A DNA stretch of 64,000 nucleotides from CAVYHX01 sp963768415 (lineage in GTDB: Bacteria > Pseudomonadota > Gammaproteobacteria > UBA9214): positions 30,149 through 94,148 of the forward strand of contig CAVYHX010000023.1 in assembly GCA_963768415.1 (NCBI GenBank), given 5' to 3'. A program made the translations under genes and the position numbers. Of this stretch, positions 11,853 through 20,305 are shown in pieces. Under the pieces are notes generated by a model. The model saw nothing but the letters and a program-made list of their open reading frames with translations, was not told the DNA's origin and made no database searches. The first letter of the stretch is position 1. The number at the start of each line of letters is the position of its first letter.

Positions 11853-12485
11853 ATGAGGCTCCTCGATTTCGGTCGCGCTGAAAATGGCTTGAATCCGCCG
11901 CGCGCGGGCACGCACCCGTCTCCACCTGCACCACCCGAACCCAGCACATCACTCGCACCCGCCCGTTCCGGCCTGCACGCCGGCAGCGCTGCAGCGGCAG
12001 TGCCCGCCGCGGGCATCAGGATAAAACGGGGCGGTCGCAACCCGGTCGACCTGGGACACCTGAAGCAGCGCATCGATTCACTGGAGCAGCGTTTGCATGC
12101 CCAGTCCGCAAGGCTGGACGATTTGACCGCGGCGAAAAAACTCGATCTGCTGAAACAGCGCATGTTGCAGCTGGAACAGCGGCTGGATGGCGAATTGTCG
12201 ATGGCACGGCAACGCGAGCACACCTTGCTGGAAATGCTGCAGACACTCCCGTTTTCGCAGCGCGTCAAAAAAAGGCTGGTGGCGGGCTGGCAGCGGGACC
12301 TGCCGGCAGCCCGCCACTGGTTGCAGGAGACCCTGCGGATCTGGTGGCGTGACAGCCAGCCCTGCTGGTGGCCTGACCTGGTGCGTGCCTGGCAACAGGC
12401 GCTCGACGAGGCGCGTAACGGCCCGCAGCAGGGACATCGGCAACAACCAGGACACAGCAAGCCCCCGGCGGGCCGGACACTCTAG
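11853..12485 (+). CDS. Hypothetical coiled-coil protein
   Basis: I do not recognise this family. I prefer the ATG at 11853 because AAGGTGG lies five bases upstream; ATGs at 11835 and 11805 are in frame. The first 60 residues are proline/alanine-rich and probably disordered. Residues about 60-120 form a strong heptad-like coiled coil (LKQRIDSLEQRLHAQSARLD, then LLKQRMLQLEQRLDGEL). The C-terminal part is tryptophan-rich (WWRDSQPCWWPDLVRAW). No signal peptide or membrane helix is visible. It points away from mnmG and towards the TetR gene. The opposite-strand frame over the same interval lacks any recognisable domain. Confidence 0.6.
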   Translation: MRLLDFGRAENGLNPPRAGTHPSPPAPPEPSTSLAPARSGLHAGSAAAAVPAAGIRIKRGGRNPVDLGHLKQRIDSLEQRLHAQSARLDDLTAAKKLDLLKQRMLQLEQRLDGELSMARQREHTLLEMLQTLPFSQRVKKRLVAGWQRDLPAARHWLQETLRIWWRDSQPCWWPDLVRAWQQALDEARNGPQQGHRQQPGHSKPPAGRTL

Positions 12486-12514
12486 CTGCAGTGCGACCCG
12501 CAAGCCCCCAACGG

Positions 12515-13186
12515 CTATTTACCCGCCGCGACGACGCGCAATCCTTCCCATAACACCGTCAGTTGCTGTCGGTACATCGCGCCGATGGCCGCCGGGTTAC
12601 TGTGCTGCATCGCCAGTGGCACACCGTAGAAGATAGACACCATTCCGACCATTGCGGCGGAGATCGCCGTATTACCCGGTAGTTCGCCCCGATCAATAGC
12701 CTGTTGCAGGGCATTCCTGAGCAGTGATTCGAGACTGTCATCCGGCAACTCGGCGATGCCTTCCAGATCCGGGAATGCCATGAGGCGTTCGGCTGCTGTG
12801 ATCATTGGACCTTGCTGATGGCTGCGGATCCGCGCCTCGTGGGCAATAATTTCCCCCATGAGACCGGGTTTCTTCTGTATCTGGATAGCAGTGTAGCGAT
12901 ACAGCGCCTCGATAACCGCCAGTCCCTGTTGCTGGGCGGCTGCCTGTCTGCCATACCAGTTCAGTTCCAGCGTCCACAACCGGTCAAGGTAGACAATCAA
13001 GTCGTCCTTTTTCGGAAAGTAATTGAAAAAAGTGGCCTCTGAAATCTGCACCCGCTCGCACAGCGATTTCACCGAGAGCGAATCCAGTGTGGCCGCCTCC
13101 AGGTGATGCGTGGTGGCCTCGGCCAGCGCCAGGCGGGTCTTGGCGAACTTGCGTTCCCGCAATGAAAATTGGTGGGTCTCGGACAT
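12515..13186 (-). CDS. TetR/AcrR-family transcriptional regulator
   Basis: A 223-residue one-component repressor-type regulator. The N-terminal helix-turn-helix reads LDSLSVKSLCERVQISEATF followed by FNYFPKKDDLIVYL, the standard TetR recognition-helix pattern. The C-terminal ligand-binding region is helical but has no recognisable effector class. No efflux pump or enzyme gene is adjacent or divergent; the next coding sequence is 459 bases away and faces the same way, so the regulon cannot be inferred. An AT-rich, palindrome-rich stretch just upstream of its start could hold an autoregulatory operator. Confidence 0.88.
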   Translation of the reverse strand: MSETHQFSLRERKFAKTRLALAEATTHHLEAATLDSLSVKSLCERVQISEATFFNYFPKKDDLIVYLDRLWTLELNWYGRQAAAQQQGLAVIEALYRYTAIQIQKKPGLMGEIIAHEARIRSHQQGPMITAAERLMAFPDLEGIAELPDDSLESLLRNALQQAIDRGELPGNTAISAAMVGMVSIFYGVPLAMQHSNPAAIGAMYRQQLTVLWEGLRVVAAGK

Positions 13187-13645
13187 ATATATAGAGTACT
13201 ATAAAATTAACTACTGCATTAATTAATTAATTGTAATTAATACAAGCAGTAAACAGCATTTCGAATTCCTGGGGCGAGTGACCACAATATAAACATATAA
13301 TTACCATGGTATAAGGCGGGAAGGGGTAAAACAGACACTTTACTGTTGAAAATATAACCAAAAATAGCCTGATAAATGCTATATTTATTATTATATTCAG
13401 CGCATTACATTATTAATCATGTTTGCACTAAAATTAGTCAGCACTCTCACATATTCGTGATAAATGCAGTTTTACGCTAGTTAGCTGGTAATGCAGGCCC
13501 TAAAATTTGGGTCTTATATAATTTAACCCGCAGGCCTGCTCCAGGCAGTCCAGGACGGGTTTGCAACAAGGCCACCAGCTGCGTTCACGCCCTGGCGGGG
13601 CGCGGTCGCGCAAGAACGGGCTGAGTGAACCTGCCGCGACCGGAT
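13187..13645. other. AT-rich intergenic region between TetR gene and mnmE
   Basis: About 460 bases without a supportable coding sequence. The part next to the TetR start is strongly AT-rich, with repeated TTAAT words around 13215-13245 that form an imperfect palindrome, plus a TACCATGGTA palindrome near 13302. These may be operator or promoter elements for the TetR gene; this is inference only. The last 120 bases return to normal composition. Confidence 0.5.
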
Positions 13646-14998
13646 TCACTTGCCGATACAGAAACTGCTGAAGATCCTGCCCAGCAAGGCATCACTGCTG
13701 ACCGTACCGGTGATTTCGCCCAGCACCTGCTGGGCCTGGCGCAGCTCTTCCGCCAGCAGTTCGCCCGCATGCCGGGTTTCAAGCAGGCGTATTCCGGTCT
13801 CCACATGGTCGCGGGCACGCGTCAGCGCATCGAGATGCCGGCGGCGCGCGCTGAAGCCACCGTCTGACTGCTCGGTGTAGCCGACGCTGTGCTTGAGATG
13901 GGTGCGCAATGCGTCCAGGCCCGCACCACTGGTGACGGAAATGGCCACCGCCTGAATATCACCGCTCAGGTGCAAGCCCGGCGTCCGCCCGGTCAGGTCG
14001 ATCTTGTTATACACGCGGGTATGCGCCACGCCGGCCGGCAATTCGTCCAGGATAGCGGCATCGGCTGCCGTATATCCCGCCTGGTCATCGATGACCAGTA
14101 GCACCCGGTCGGCATTGCCCAGTGCCTGCCGGGCGCGTTCCATGCCGGCCAGTTCCACCGGGTCATCGCTGTCATGCAAACCCGCCGTATCGATGATATG
14201 CAGGGGCATGCCGTCGATCTGGATATGCTCGCGCAGCACATCGCGCGTGGTGCCGGGAATAGCGGTGACGATGGCAGCAGCATGACCTGCCAGTGCATTC
14301 AGCAGGCTGGACTTGCCGGCATTGGGGCGCCCGGCAATCACCAGCGTCATGCCGTCGCGCAGCAGTTGTCCCTGCCGGGCGCCTGCCAGGGTCGCGGCGA
14401 AGTCCCCGCGTATTGTGTCGAGCAACTGTGCCAGGTGTGCATCGGACAAAAAGTCGAGTTCTTCTTCGGGAAAGTCGATAGCTGCCTCGACATACATGCG
14501 CGCCCGGGTAAGCGCCTCGATCAGCGCCAGCACCCGCTCGGAGAATATGCCCTGCAGGGACCGCGCCGCTGCACGTGCCGCGCGTTCTGTACCGCTTTCT
14601 ATGAGGTCGGCGATGGCTTCGGCCTGCGCCAGATCGAGTTTGTTGTTGAGAAATGCGCGTTCGGAAAATTCACCGGCACGCGCCGCGCGTGCGCCGAGCG
14701 CCAGGACGCGCTTGAGTAACAGGTCCATGACCACCGGGCCGCCATGACCATGCAGCTCCAGGACATGTTCACCGGTAAACGATGCGGGTGCCTCGAAGTA
14801 AAGTGCGATACCCGTATCAATCAGTGCGCCATCAGCCGCACGAAACGTGTGCAGCTCCGCATACCGTGCCGGCGGCAGTGTTCCCAGTAATTTTTTTGCC
14901 AGCGCCGGCACATCCGCGCCGGACACGCGCACGATACCGACGCCACCCTGTCCGGGGGGTGTGGCAATGGCGGCAATGGTTTCACTGGCCGGTGTCAT
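13646..14998 (-). CDS. mnmE: tRNA modification GTPase MnmE
   Basis: GTPase partner of MnmG in cmnm5U34 synthesis. I choose the ATG at 14998 (MTPASETIAAIATPPGQGGV), because the upstream residues in the open frame are not family-like. The N-terminal folate-binding domain is followed by the inserted G domain, with P-loop GRPNAGKSSLLNAL, switch II DTAGLHDSDD and VYNKIDL. The protein ends in the invariant CIGK motif that carries the catalytic cysteine. The frame is intact. It lies 22 bases after yidC. Confidence 0.97.
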   Translation of the reverse strand: MTPASETIAAIATPPGQGGVGIVRVSGADVPALAKKLLGTLPPARYAELHTFRAADGALIDTGIALYFEAPASFTGEHVLELHGHGGPVVMDLLLKRVLALGARAARAGEFSERAFLNNKLDLAQAEAIADLIESGTERAARAAARSLQGIFSERVLALIEALTRARMYVEAAIDFPEEELDFLSDAHLAQLLDTIRGDFAATLAGARQGQLLRDGMTLVIAGRPNAGKSSLLNALAGHAAAIVTAIPGTTRDVLREHIQIDGMPLHIIDTAGLHDSDDPVELAGMERARQALGNADRVLLVIDDQAGYTAADAAILDELPAGVAHTRVYNKIDLTGRTPGLHLSGDIQAVAISVTSGAGLDALRTHLKHSVGYTEQSDGGFSARRRHLDALTRARDHVETGIRLLETRHAGELLAEELRQAQQVLGEITGTVSSDALLGRIFSSFCIGK

Positions 14999-15020
14999 GC
15001 GTGACCACCGCTGGGGAAGA

Positions 15021-16670
15021 CTATTTCCCGCCGCGCTCGATGCGCCGCGTAATAACCCACTGTTGTGCAATCGACAGGGTGTTGTTGACCACCCAGTAAA
15101 GCACCAGACCCGAGGGGAAGAAGGCGAAGAACACAGTGAATACGACGGGCAGTGCCATCATCACCTTTGCCTGTATCGGGTCCAGGGGTGCCGGGTTGAG
15201 TTTCTGCTGCACCAGCATGGTCGCACCCATGAGCAGCGGCAGCACATAATAGGGATCGGGTGCAGCCAGATCCTGGAGCCATAACATAAAGGGTGCATGG
15301 CGCAGTTCGACACTCTCCAGCAGGACCCAGTAGAGTGCGATGAACACCGGGATCTGCACCAGGATCGGCAGACAGCCGCCCAGTGGATTGATCTTCTCTT
15401 TCTTGTACAGCTCCATCATCGCCTGGTTCATTTTCTGCCGGTCGTCACCGTAACGTTCTTTCAACGACTGCAGCCGCGGCGCCAGCTTGCGCATATTGGC
15501 CATCGAACGATAACTGGTCTCGGACAGTTTGTAGAACGCCAGCTTGATCAACATTGTCAGCAGGACAATTGCCCAGCCCCAGTTGTTCACCAATTTATGG
15601 ATGTACTTGAGCAACCAGAACAGGGGCTGGGACAACACGGTGAGTATGCCGTAATCCACGGTGAGCTCGAGTCCCTTTGCAGCCTGCGCCATCTCGTCCT
15701 GCAGCTTGGGCCCGACAAACAAGCGACTTTTGAATACCGCCGTCTCACCTGCAGGCACCTTTTGTTGCGGTGCGATCAGGCCGATGACATAGCGTGCCCC
15801 GCTCAGCGTTTTGGTGTAGTAACGGTTTTCCTCCGGCGGTTCCGGCAGCAGCGCAGCGAGAAAATAATGTTGCAGCATGGCCGCCCAACCATCGGTAATG
15901 GTGCGATCCAGATCGGCATTGACCATGTCTTCAAAATCGACCTTTTCGTATTTTTCTTCCGGACTGTAGATCACGCCACCCTGATAGGTGCGAATAAAGG
16001 TCGACTGTCCGGCCTCGACAATCTGGGTGCGCTGCAACTGACGATACTGGCGGCCGTGCCAGTCAGTTGCGCTGCCGTTACGCACATGGTGTTCAATATC
16101 GACTACATAACTGCCGCGCCGCAAGATGAATACCTTGGTTACCTCGACACCCTCGGGGCTGCGCCAGTGCAGCGGTACCCGCAGGACATCCTGTGAATCC
16201 TGCAATTGATACTGCGGCTGCTCGAAACGGTACTGCACATGATGTGTCGGTTCCTCACCATCCGGAGTACGCAGTCCGGACTGGACCACGAACAGCTTTG
16301 GCAGACTGTCATTCAGCAGACGAAAGGGCGGGGATCCGGGCTGCGTGGTCTCGGCATAGGCGAGCAGGTCACCCTGGCGCAAGTCACCCCCGGTGGTATC
16401 AATGACGACCCGCAGTACATCGGTAGAGGCAACCACCTGCTGCCCGGCCTGCAAGACGATCTCTTCCGGTACAAAGCTGTCTGCAGTTACCGTGTCAGTG
16501 GCGGCAGCGGGCAGATCTGTACCGACGGCGGCATTCGGGCTGGCGCCCGGTTGCGCAACCGGTGGGGTTTCGGTTTGCGGTGCAGGTGCGTAATCCTCGA
16601 CCCAGGCCTGCCACAGCAGCAGTACGATAAAAGACAACGCAACGAACAGAAACAGACGTTGATTATCCAT
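15021..16670 (-). CDS. yidC: Membrane protein insertase YidC
   Basis: Inner-membrane insertase acting alone or with SecYEG. The 549-residue protein has an N-terminal anchor (LFLFVALSFIVLLLWQAWVE), a large periplasmic beta-sandwich domain, and the conserved C-terminal Oxa1 core beginning around WLLKYIHKLVNNWGWAIVLL, with the cytoplasmic loop LKERYGDDRQKMNQAMMELY. Length is typical of Gram-negative YidC. Its start overlaps the yidD stop by 8 bases, so the two are translationally linked. Confidence 0.97.
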   Translation of the reverse strand: MDNQRLFLFVALSFIVLLLWQAWVEDYAPAPQTETPPVAQPGASPNAAVGTDLPAAATDTVTADSFVPEEIVLQAGQQVVASTDVLRVVIDTTGGDLRQGDLLAYAETTQPGSPPFRLLNDSLPKLFVVQSGLRTPDGEEPTHHVQYRFEQPQYQLQDSQDVLRVPLHWRSPEGVEVTKVFILRRGSYVVDIEHHVRNGSATDWHGRQYRQLQRTQIVEAGQSTFIRTYQGGVIYSPEEKYEKVDFEDMVNADLDRTITDGWAAMLQHYFLAALLPEPPEENRYYTKTLSGARYVIGLIAPQQKVPAGETAVFKSRLFVGPKLQDEMAQAAKGLELTVDYGILTVLSQPLFWLLKYIHKLVNNWGWAIVLLTMLIKLAFYKLSETSYRSMANMRKLAPRLQSLKERYGDDRQKMNQAMMELYKKEKINPLGGCLPILVQIPVFIALYWVLLESVELRHAPFMLWLQDLAAPDPYYVLPLLMGATMLVQQKLNPAPLDPIQAKVMMALPVVFTVFFAFFPSGLVLYWVVNNTLSIAQQWVITRRIERGGK

Positions 16671-16899
16671 GTTTGTGGCCGGTCAGCTCGCACGGTACCT
16701 GGTCCACACCACCAGCGCTCCACGGATGACAGCGCAACAGTCGTTTCAGCGCGAGTGCGCTGCCGCGGATCACGCCGAAACGCTCAATCGCCGTCAGCGC
16801 ATAACTGGAACAGCTGGGATAAAAACGGCAGTGACTGCCCAGCCAGGGACTGAGCAGATAGCGATAGGCACGTATCAGTTGGATGATGAACCAGCGCAT
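16663..16899 (-). CDS. yidD: Membrane protein insertion efficiency factor YidD
   Basis: Small (78-residue) protein with the conserved IRAYRYLLSPWLGSHCRFYP core, the SCSSYALTAIERFG motif and CHPW. It contains the three cysteines typical of the family and assists YidC-dependent insertion. It overlaps rnpA by 25 bases and yidC by 8, the usual dense rpmH-rnpA-yidD-yidC arrangement. Confidence 0.95.
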   Translation of the reverse strand: MRWFIIQLIRAYRYLLSPWLGSHCRFYPSCSSYALTAIERFGVIRGSALALKRLLRCHPWSAGGVDQVPCELTGHKHG

Positions 16900-17303
16900 G
16901 TCTCGATCAGTTGTGTCCAGAGATTTTCCAGAGCGGTTACCAGTACCCGATTGGATTGCCGCGCAATACCGGGGCGTCCCAGCAGTACAATATCCACTGC
17001 ATCCAGCCGGCTCTGCCAGTGACGAAAACTTTCCCTTGCAAGCCGCTTGATGCGGTTGCGTGCTACCGCATCACCGGCAACCTTGCGTGATATCACGAGT
17101 CCAAGACGCGGGTGTCCCAGCTGATTGGGTGTTGCCAGCAGCGTCAGCCACCGCTGGGTTTGCCGGTAACGACAGGACTTGAAGACCTGCTGATAATCAC
17201 CCGGACTGGTAAGCCGTATCCGTCGTGGGAACCGTTTCCGGCCGGGTTCCAAGGGAGGGGGTTCAGACAGACAGTCTGGCCCGGCCCTTGGCTCGGCGTG
17301 CAT
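16875..17303 (-). CDS. rnpA: Ribonuclease P protein component
   Basis: Protein subunit of RNase P, which matures tRNA 5' ends with the RNA subunit. The core FPRRIRLTSPGDYQQVFKSC and the signature RKVAGDAVARNRIKRLARESFR are present. The ATG at 17303 would make the gene overlap rpmH by 41 bases and add an unusual proline-rich leader. An in-frame TTG at 17252, just after the rpmH stop, is a plausible alternative giving a more usual N-terminus. I keep the longer frame but regard the start as unresolved. Confidence 0.93.
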   Translation of the reverse strand: MHAEPRAGPDCLSEPPPLEPGRKRFPRRIRLTSPGDYQQVFKSCRYRQTQRWLTLLATPNQLGHPRLGLVISRKVAGDAVARNRIKRLARESFRHWQSRLDAVDIVLLGRPGIARQSNRVLVTALENLWTQLIETCAGSSSN

Positions 17304-17397
17304 TGATTACGCGACGGCCATTCTTGGTGCTCATGCGCGCACGAAAACCGTGGGTGCGCTTGCGCTTCAGATTGCTGGGTTGATATGTTCTTTTCAT
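17263..17397 (-). CDS. rpmH: 50S ribosomal protein L34
   Basis: The minus strand encodes a 44-residue protein beginning MKRTYQPSNLKRKRTHGF and ending KGRARLSV, the standard basic L34 of the large ribosomal subunit. TGA is at 17263-17265. It heads the rpmH-rnpA-yidD-yidC-mnmE cluster and is divergent from dnaA. Its 3' end overlaps the longest reading of rnpA. Confidence 0.97.
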   Translation of the reverse strand: MKRTYQPSNLKRKRTHGFRARMSTKNGRRVINARRAKGRARLSV

Positions 17398-17515
17398 GGC
17401 TGCAAATTCTGCGGTAACAAATTATCATCGCCATCCTGGCGCGAAAGGGCGTGAAGATTACTGTTATAAGCGCTCAAATGTCAACTCCACACGACTCAAT
17501 AGCTTAGCCGAAGGG

Positions 17516-17524
17516 TGTGGATAA
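17516..17524 (-). promoter_or_regulatory. DnaA box upstream of dnaA
   Basis: Perfect TTATCCACA on the minus strand (TGTGGATAA on the plus strand), 69 bases before the dnaA start, in the 195-base divergent rpmH-dnaA spacer. A single box here fits autoregulation of dnaA or a part of the origin. Confidence 0.75.
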
Positions 17525-17592
17525 CTCACCGGGACAGGTATAGACTCCACTCCCTCAGCGCTGGATCGATGACTTGAAAGGGGGGATAACTG

Positions 17593-18930
17593 GTGGAAGT
17601 GACGCTCTGGCAAAAGTGCCTTGTTCGTCTAGAAAATGAACTGCCAGAACAACAATTCAACACCTGGATTCGTCCCCTGCACGCGGTAGAAACACCCGAA
17701 AGCCTGCGCTTGCTGGCGCCCAATCAGTTTGTCCTCGACTGGGTGCGCAAACATCATTTCGACACTATTTCCCAGACACTCAGCGATATCGGTCCCGCAT
17801 CCACGACCCGGGTTCAGCTGGATATCGGGAGTACCCAGACCCGGCCCGCGAACACGCCGCACATTGCCGGCAGGGCGGTGCCGACGAAGGCACCCGTGCC
17901 GGTGCCGCTCAAGAGCAATCTGAATCCTGATTTCACCTTCAGCACCTTTGTCGGCGGTAAATCGAACCAGCTGGCACGCGCAGCAAGCATGCAAGTGGGT
18001 GAAAATCCGGGTGGAGCCTACAACCCCCTGTTTATTTACGGCGGTGTGGGCCTGGGCAAGACCCATCTGATGCATGCGGTGGGTAACCTGATCCTGGAAC
18101 GCAATCCGCAAGCCCGCGTGGTTTATCTGCACTCCGAGCGCTTTGTTGCGGACATGGTCAAGGCGCTGCAGCACAATGCCATCAATGACTTCAAGCGTTA
18201 CTATCGCACCGTGGATGCCCTGCTGATTGACGACATTCAGTTTTTCGCCAAAAAAGAGCGCTCTCAGGAAGAATTCTTTCATACATTCAATGCGTTACTT
18301 GAAGGTCAGCAGCAGGTAATCCTTACCTGTGACCGCTACCCGAAGGAAGTTGACGGACTTGAAGAGCGGCTGAAATCACGCTTCGGCTGGGGTTTAACCG
18401 CTGCCATCGAGCCGGCGGAACTGGAAACGCGGGTCGCGATTCTCATGAGCAAGGCGAGCCAGGGTAATATCGAGTTACCCGATGATGTCGCTTTTTTTAT
18501 CGCCAAACGCATTCAATCGAATATCCGTGAACTGGAAGGCGCCTTGCGCCGGGTCGCGGCCAGCGCCCGTTTTACCGGTCAACCCATTACCATGGAATGT
18601 GCCAAGGAAGCCTTGCGCGATCTGCTTGCCATGCAGGACCGGCTGGTGACGATCAGTAATATTCAGCAGGTCGTGGTGGAATACTTCAAAATCCGGGTTG
18701 CAGACCTGTTGTCGCCACGCCGCAGCCGGACCATTACCCGGCCACGCCAGATCGCCATGAGCCTGGCCAAGGAACTGACCAGTCACAGCTTGCCGGAAAT
18801 TGGTGAGGCCTTCGGTGGACGCGATCACACCACGGTGTTGCATGCCTGCCGCAAGATTGCGGAATTACGCGCAGCCGATAATCGCATTAATGAGGACTAT
18901 AACAACCTGTTGAGAACCCTGACCTCATAA
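17593..18930 (+). CDS. dnaA: Chromosomal replication initiator DnaA
   Basis: AAA+ initiator that binds DnaA boxes and opens the origin. The start is GTG at 17593 with a strong purine-rich site (GAAAGGGGG) a few bases upstream. Domain I begins VTLWQKCLVRLENELPEQQF. The AAA+ domain carries P-loop GGVGLGKTH at residues 150-158 and LLIDDIQFFAKK as Walker B. The C-terminal DNA-binding domain has the signature FGGRDHTTVLHACRK. Length is 445, normal for the family. It is followed by the dnaA-dnaN spacer with two more DnaA boxes. Confidence 0.98.
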   Translation: MEVTLWQKCLVRLENELPEQQFNTWIRPLHAVETPESLRLLAPNQFVLDWVRKHHFDTISQTLSDIGPASTTRVQLDIGSTQTRPANTPHIAGRAVPTKAPVPVPLKSNLNPDFTFSTFVGGKSNQLARAASMQVGENPGGAYNPLFIYGGVGLGKTHLMHAVGNLILERNPQARVVYLHSERFVADMVKALQHNAINDFKRYYRTVDALLIDDIQFFAKKERSQEEFFHTFNALLEGQQQVILTCDRYPKEVDGLEERLKSRFGWGLTAAIEPAELETRVAILMSKASQGNIELPDDVAFFIAKRIQSNIRELEGALRRVAASARFTGQPITMECAKEALRDLLAMQDRLVTISNIQQVVVEYFKIRVADLLSPRRSRTITRPRQIAMSLAKELTSHSLPEIGEAFGGRDHTTVLHACRKIAELRAADNRINEDYNNLLRTLTS

Positions 18931-19129
18931 TGTGCGAAAGCTGTGGATAACCCGAAGGGGTTAAACTTATCCCCGGTTATCCACACTTTCCACACAGGAC
19001 ACGCGGTCGATATCTTTGTACTTGTGATTGTAATATATAACTGATTTTAAACAGGTAATTACACTTACACACAGATTCTGACTGACATAGTAATAGTAAC
19101 AAACAAGAAATAAACTTAATTAATTAATT
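18931..19129. other. Candidate replication origin in the dnaA-dnaN spacer
   Basis: The spacer holds two perfect DnaA boxes in opposite orientation, TGTGGATAA at 18942-18950 and TTATCCACA at 18977-18985. A near-box (TTATCCCC at 18967) sits between them and TTTCCACACA follows. After these comes an AT-rich stretch reaching TTAATTAATTAATT immediately before dnaN, which could act as an unwinding element. The box cluster plus AT-rich tract is origin-like, but I cannot distinguish this from a dnaN promoter region with DnaA control. The rpmH-dnaA spacer is the alternative origin location. Confidence 0.5.
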
Positions 19130-20230
19130 ATGAAACTCAGTATTCAAAGAGAGGTTTTCCTCAAACCACTGCAGCAAGTCATTGGTGTGGTGGAACGCCG
19201 CCAGACGCTACCGGTACTCGGAAATGTGTTGCTCAATACCACCAGGAAAAGCGTCAAATTGACCGCTACCGACCTGGAAGTGGAATTGCAGGCACAGGTT
19301 GCTGTGACAGTTGACGAAACCGGCGATATAACCCTGCCGGCACGCAAGCTTCTGGATATTTGTCGCACCTTGCCGGAAGAGGCTCGAATCGATATCTCAG
19401 TGAAAAAAGAGCGGGCCATTCTGAGTTCCGGTAAAAGTCGGTTTACGCTATCGACCTTGCCAGCCAGTGAATTTCCGGTCATCGACAAGCTCAAGAGTGC
19501 GCGCAAATTCACCATACCGGAACGGGACCTGCATCAACTCATCGAGCGTACGGCCTTTGCAATGGCGCAACAGGATGTACGTTATTATCTGAACGGACTT
19601 ATGCTGGAACCGGTGGATGGGGTATTGCGTGCTGTTGCGACCGACGGCCATCGGCTGGCGTTTTGTGAATTACCCGCTGCGGTAGGTGACGGGACCGCGC
19701 AACAGGTGATTGTGCCACGCAAGGGTGTGCAGGAACTGCACCGTCTCCTCGGGGACAGTGAATCCCCGATCGCTGTCGAAATCGGCAGCAATCATATTCG
19801 TATTACTACTGATGACCTGCGCTTTACCTCGAAATTGATTGATGGCCGCTTCCCTGATTATCAGCGTGTGATTCCGAAGAATGCCGACAAGCGCCTGTTG
19901 ATCAATCGGGATGTGCTGCGCCAGGCATTGACACGCACGTCAATTCTTTCCAACGAAAAATATCGTGGCATTCGCCTGGATGTATCTAAAAATAACATTA
20001 AAATTCAAGCACATAACCCGGATCAGGAAGAGGCGATGGAAGAAATCGAGGCCCGTTACGACGAAGATGCCATGACGGTTGGTTTCAATGTTACCTACCT
20101 GCTCGATGTGCTGGGAGCGATTGAAACAGAGGATGTCGAAGTGTTGTTGACCGATGCCAATAGCAGCGCATTGATCAACAAACCGGGCGCGACGGATTGC
20201 CGTTACGTGGTAATGCCGATGCGGCTTTAG
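19130..20230 (+). CDS. dnaN: DNA polymerase III beta sliding clamp
   Basis: Ring-shaped processivity clamp, 366 residues, three repeated clamp domains. It starts MKLSIQREVFLKPLQQVIGV, contains the family stretches RRQTLPVLGNVLLN and ATDGHRLAF, and ends with the conserved CRYVVMPMRL. Length is exactly typical. It lies in the canonical dnaA-dnaN-recF-gyrB order. Confidence 0.98.
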   Translation: MKLSIQREVFLKPLQQVIGVVERRQTLPVLGNVLLNTTRKSVKLTATDLEVELQAQVAVTVDETGDITLPARKLLDICRTLPEEARIDISVKKERAILSSGKSRFTLSTLPASEFPVIDKLKSARKFTIPERDLHQLIERTAFAMAQQDVRYYLNGLMLEPVDGVLRAVATDGHRLAFCELPAAVGDGTAQQVIVPRKGVQELHRLLGDSESPIAVEIGSNHIRITTDDLRFTSKLIDGRFPDYQRVIPKNADKRLLINRDVLRQALTRTSILSNEKYRGIRLDVSKNNIKIQAHNPDQEEAMEEIEARYDEDAMTVGFNVTYLLDVLGAIETEDVEVLLTDANSSALINKPGATDCRYVVMPMRL

Positions 20231-20305
20231 CTGCACGGCGCTTCCTGTTTGACATTCCACGCTGCTTGTTCCGAGTCACATCCGTCTCAATAAGACGGGA
20301 TAGCG

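Noticed and set aside
11777..12460. Minus-strand protein of 227 residues
   Set aside because: It is antisense to the coiled-coil gene, very rich in Arg, Ser and Cys, and lacks any motif; the plus-strand frame has a ribosome site and heptad pattern.
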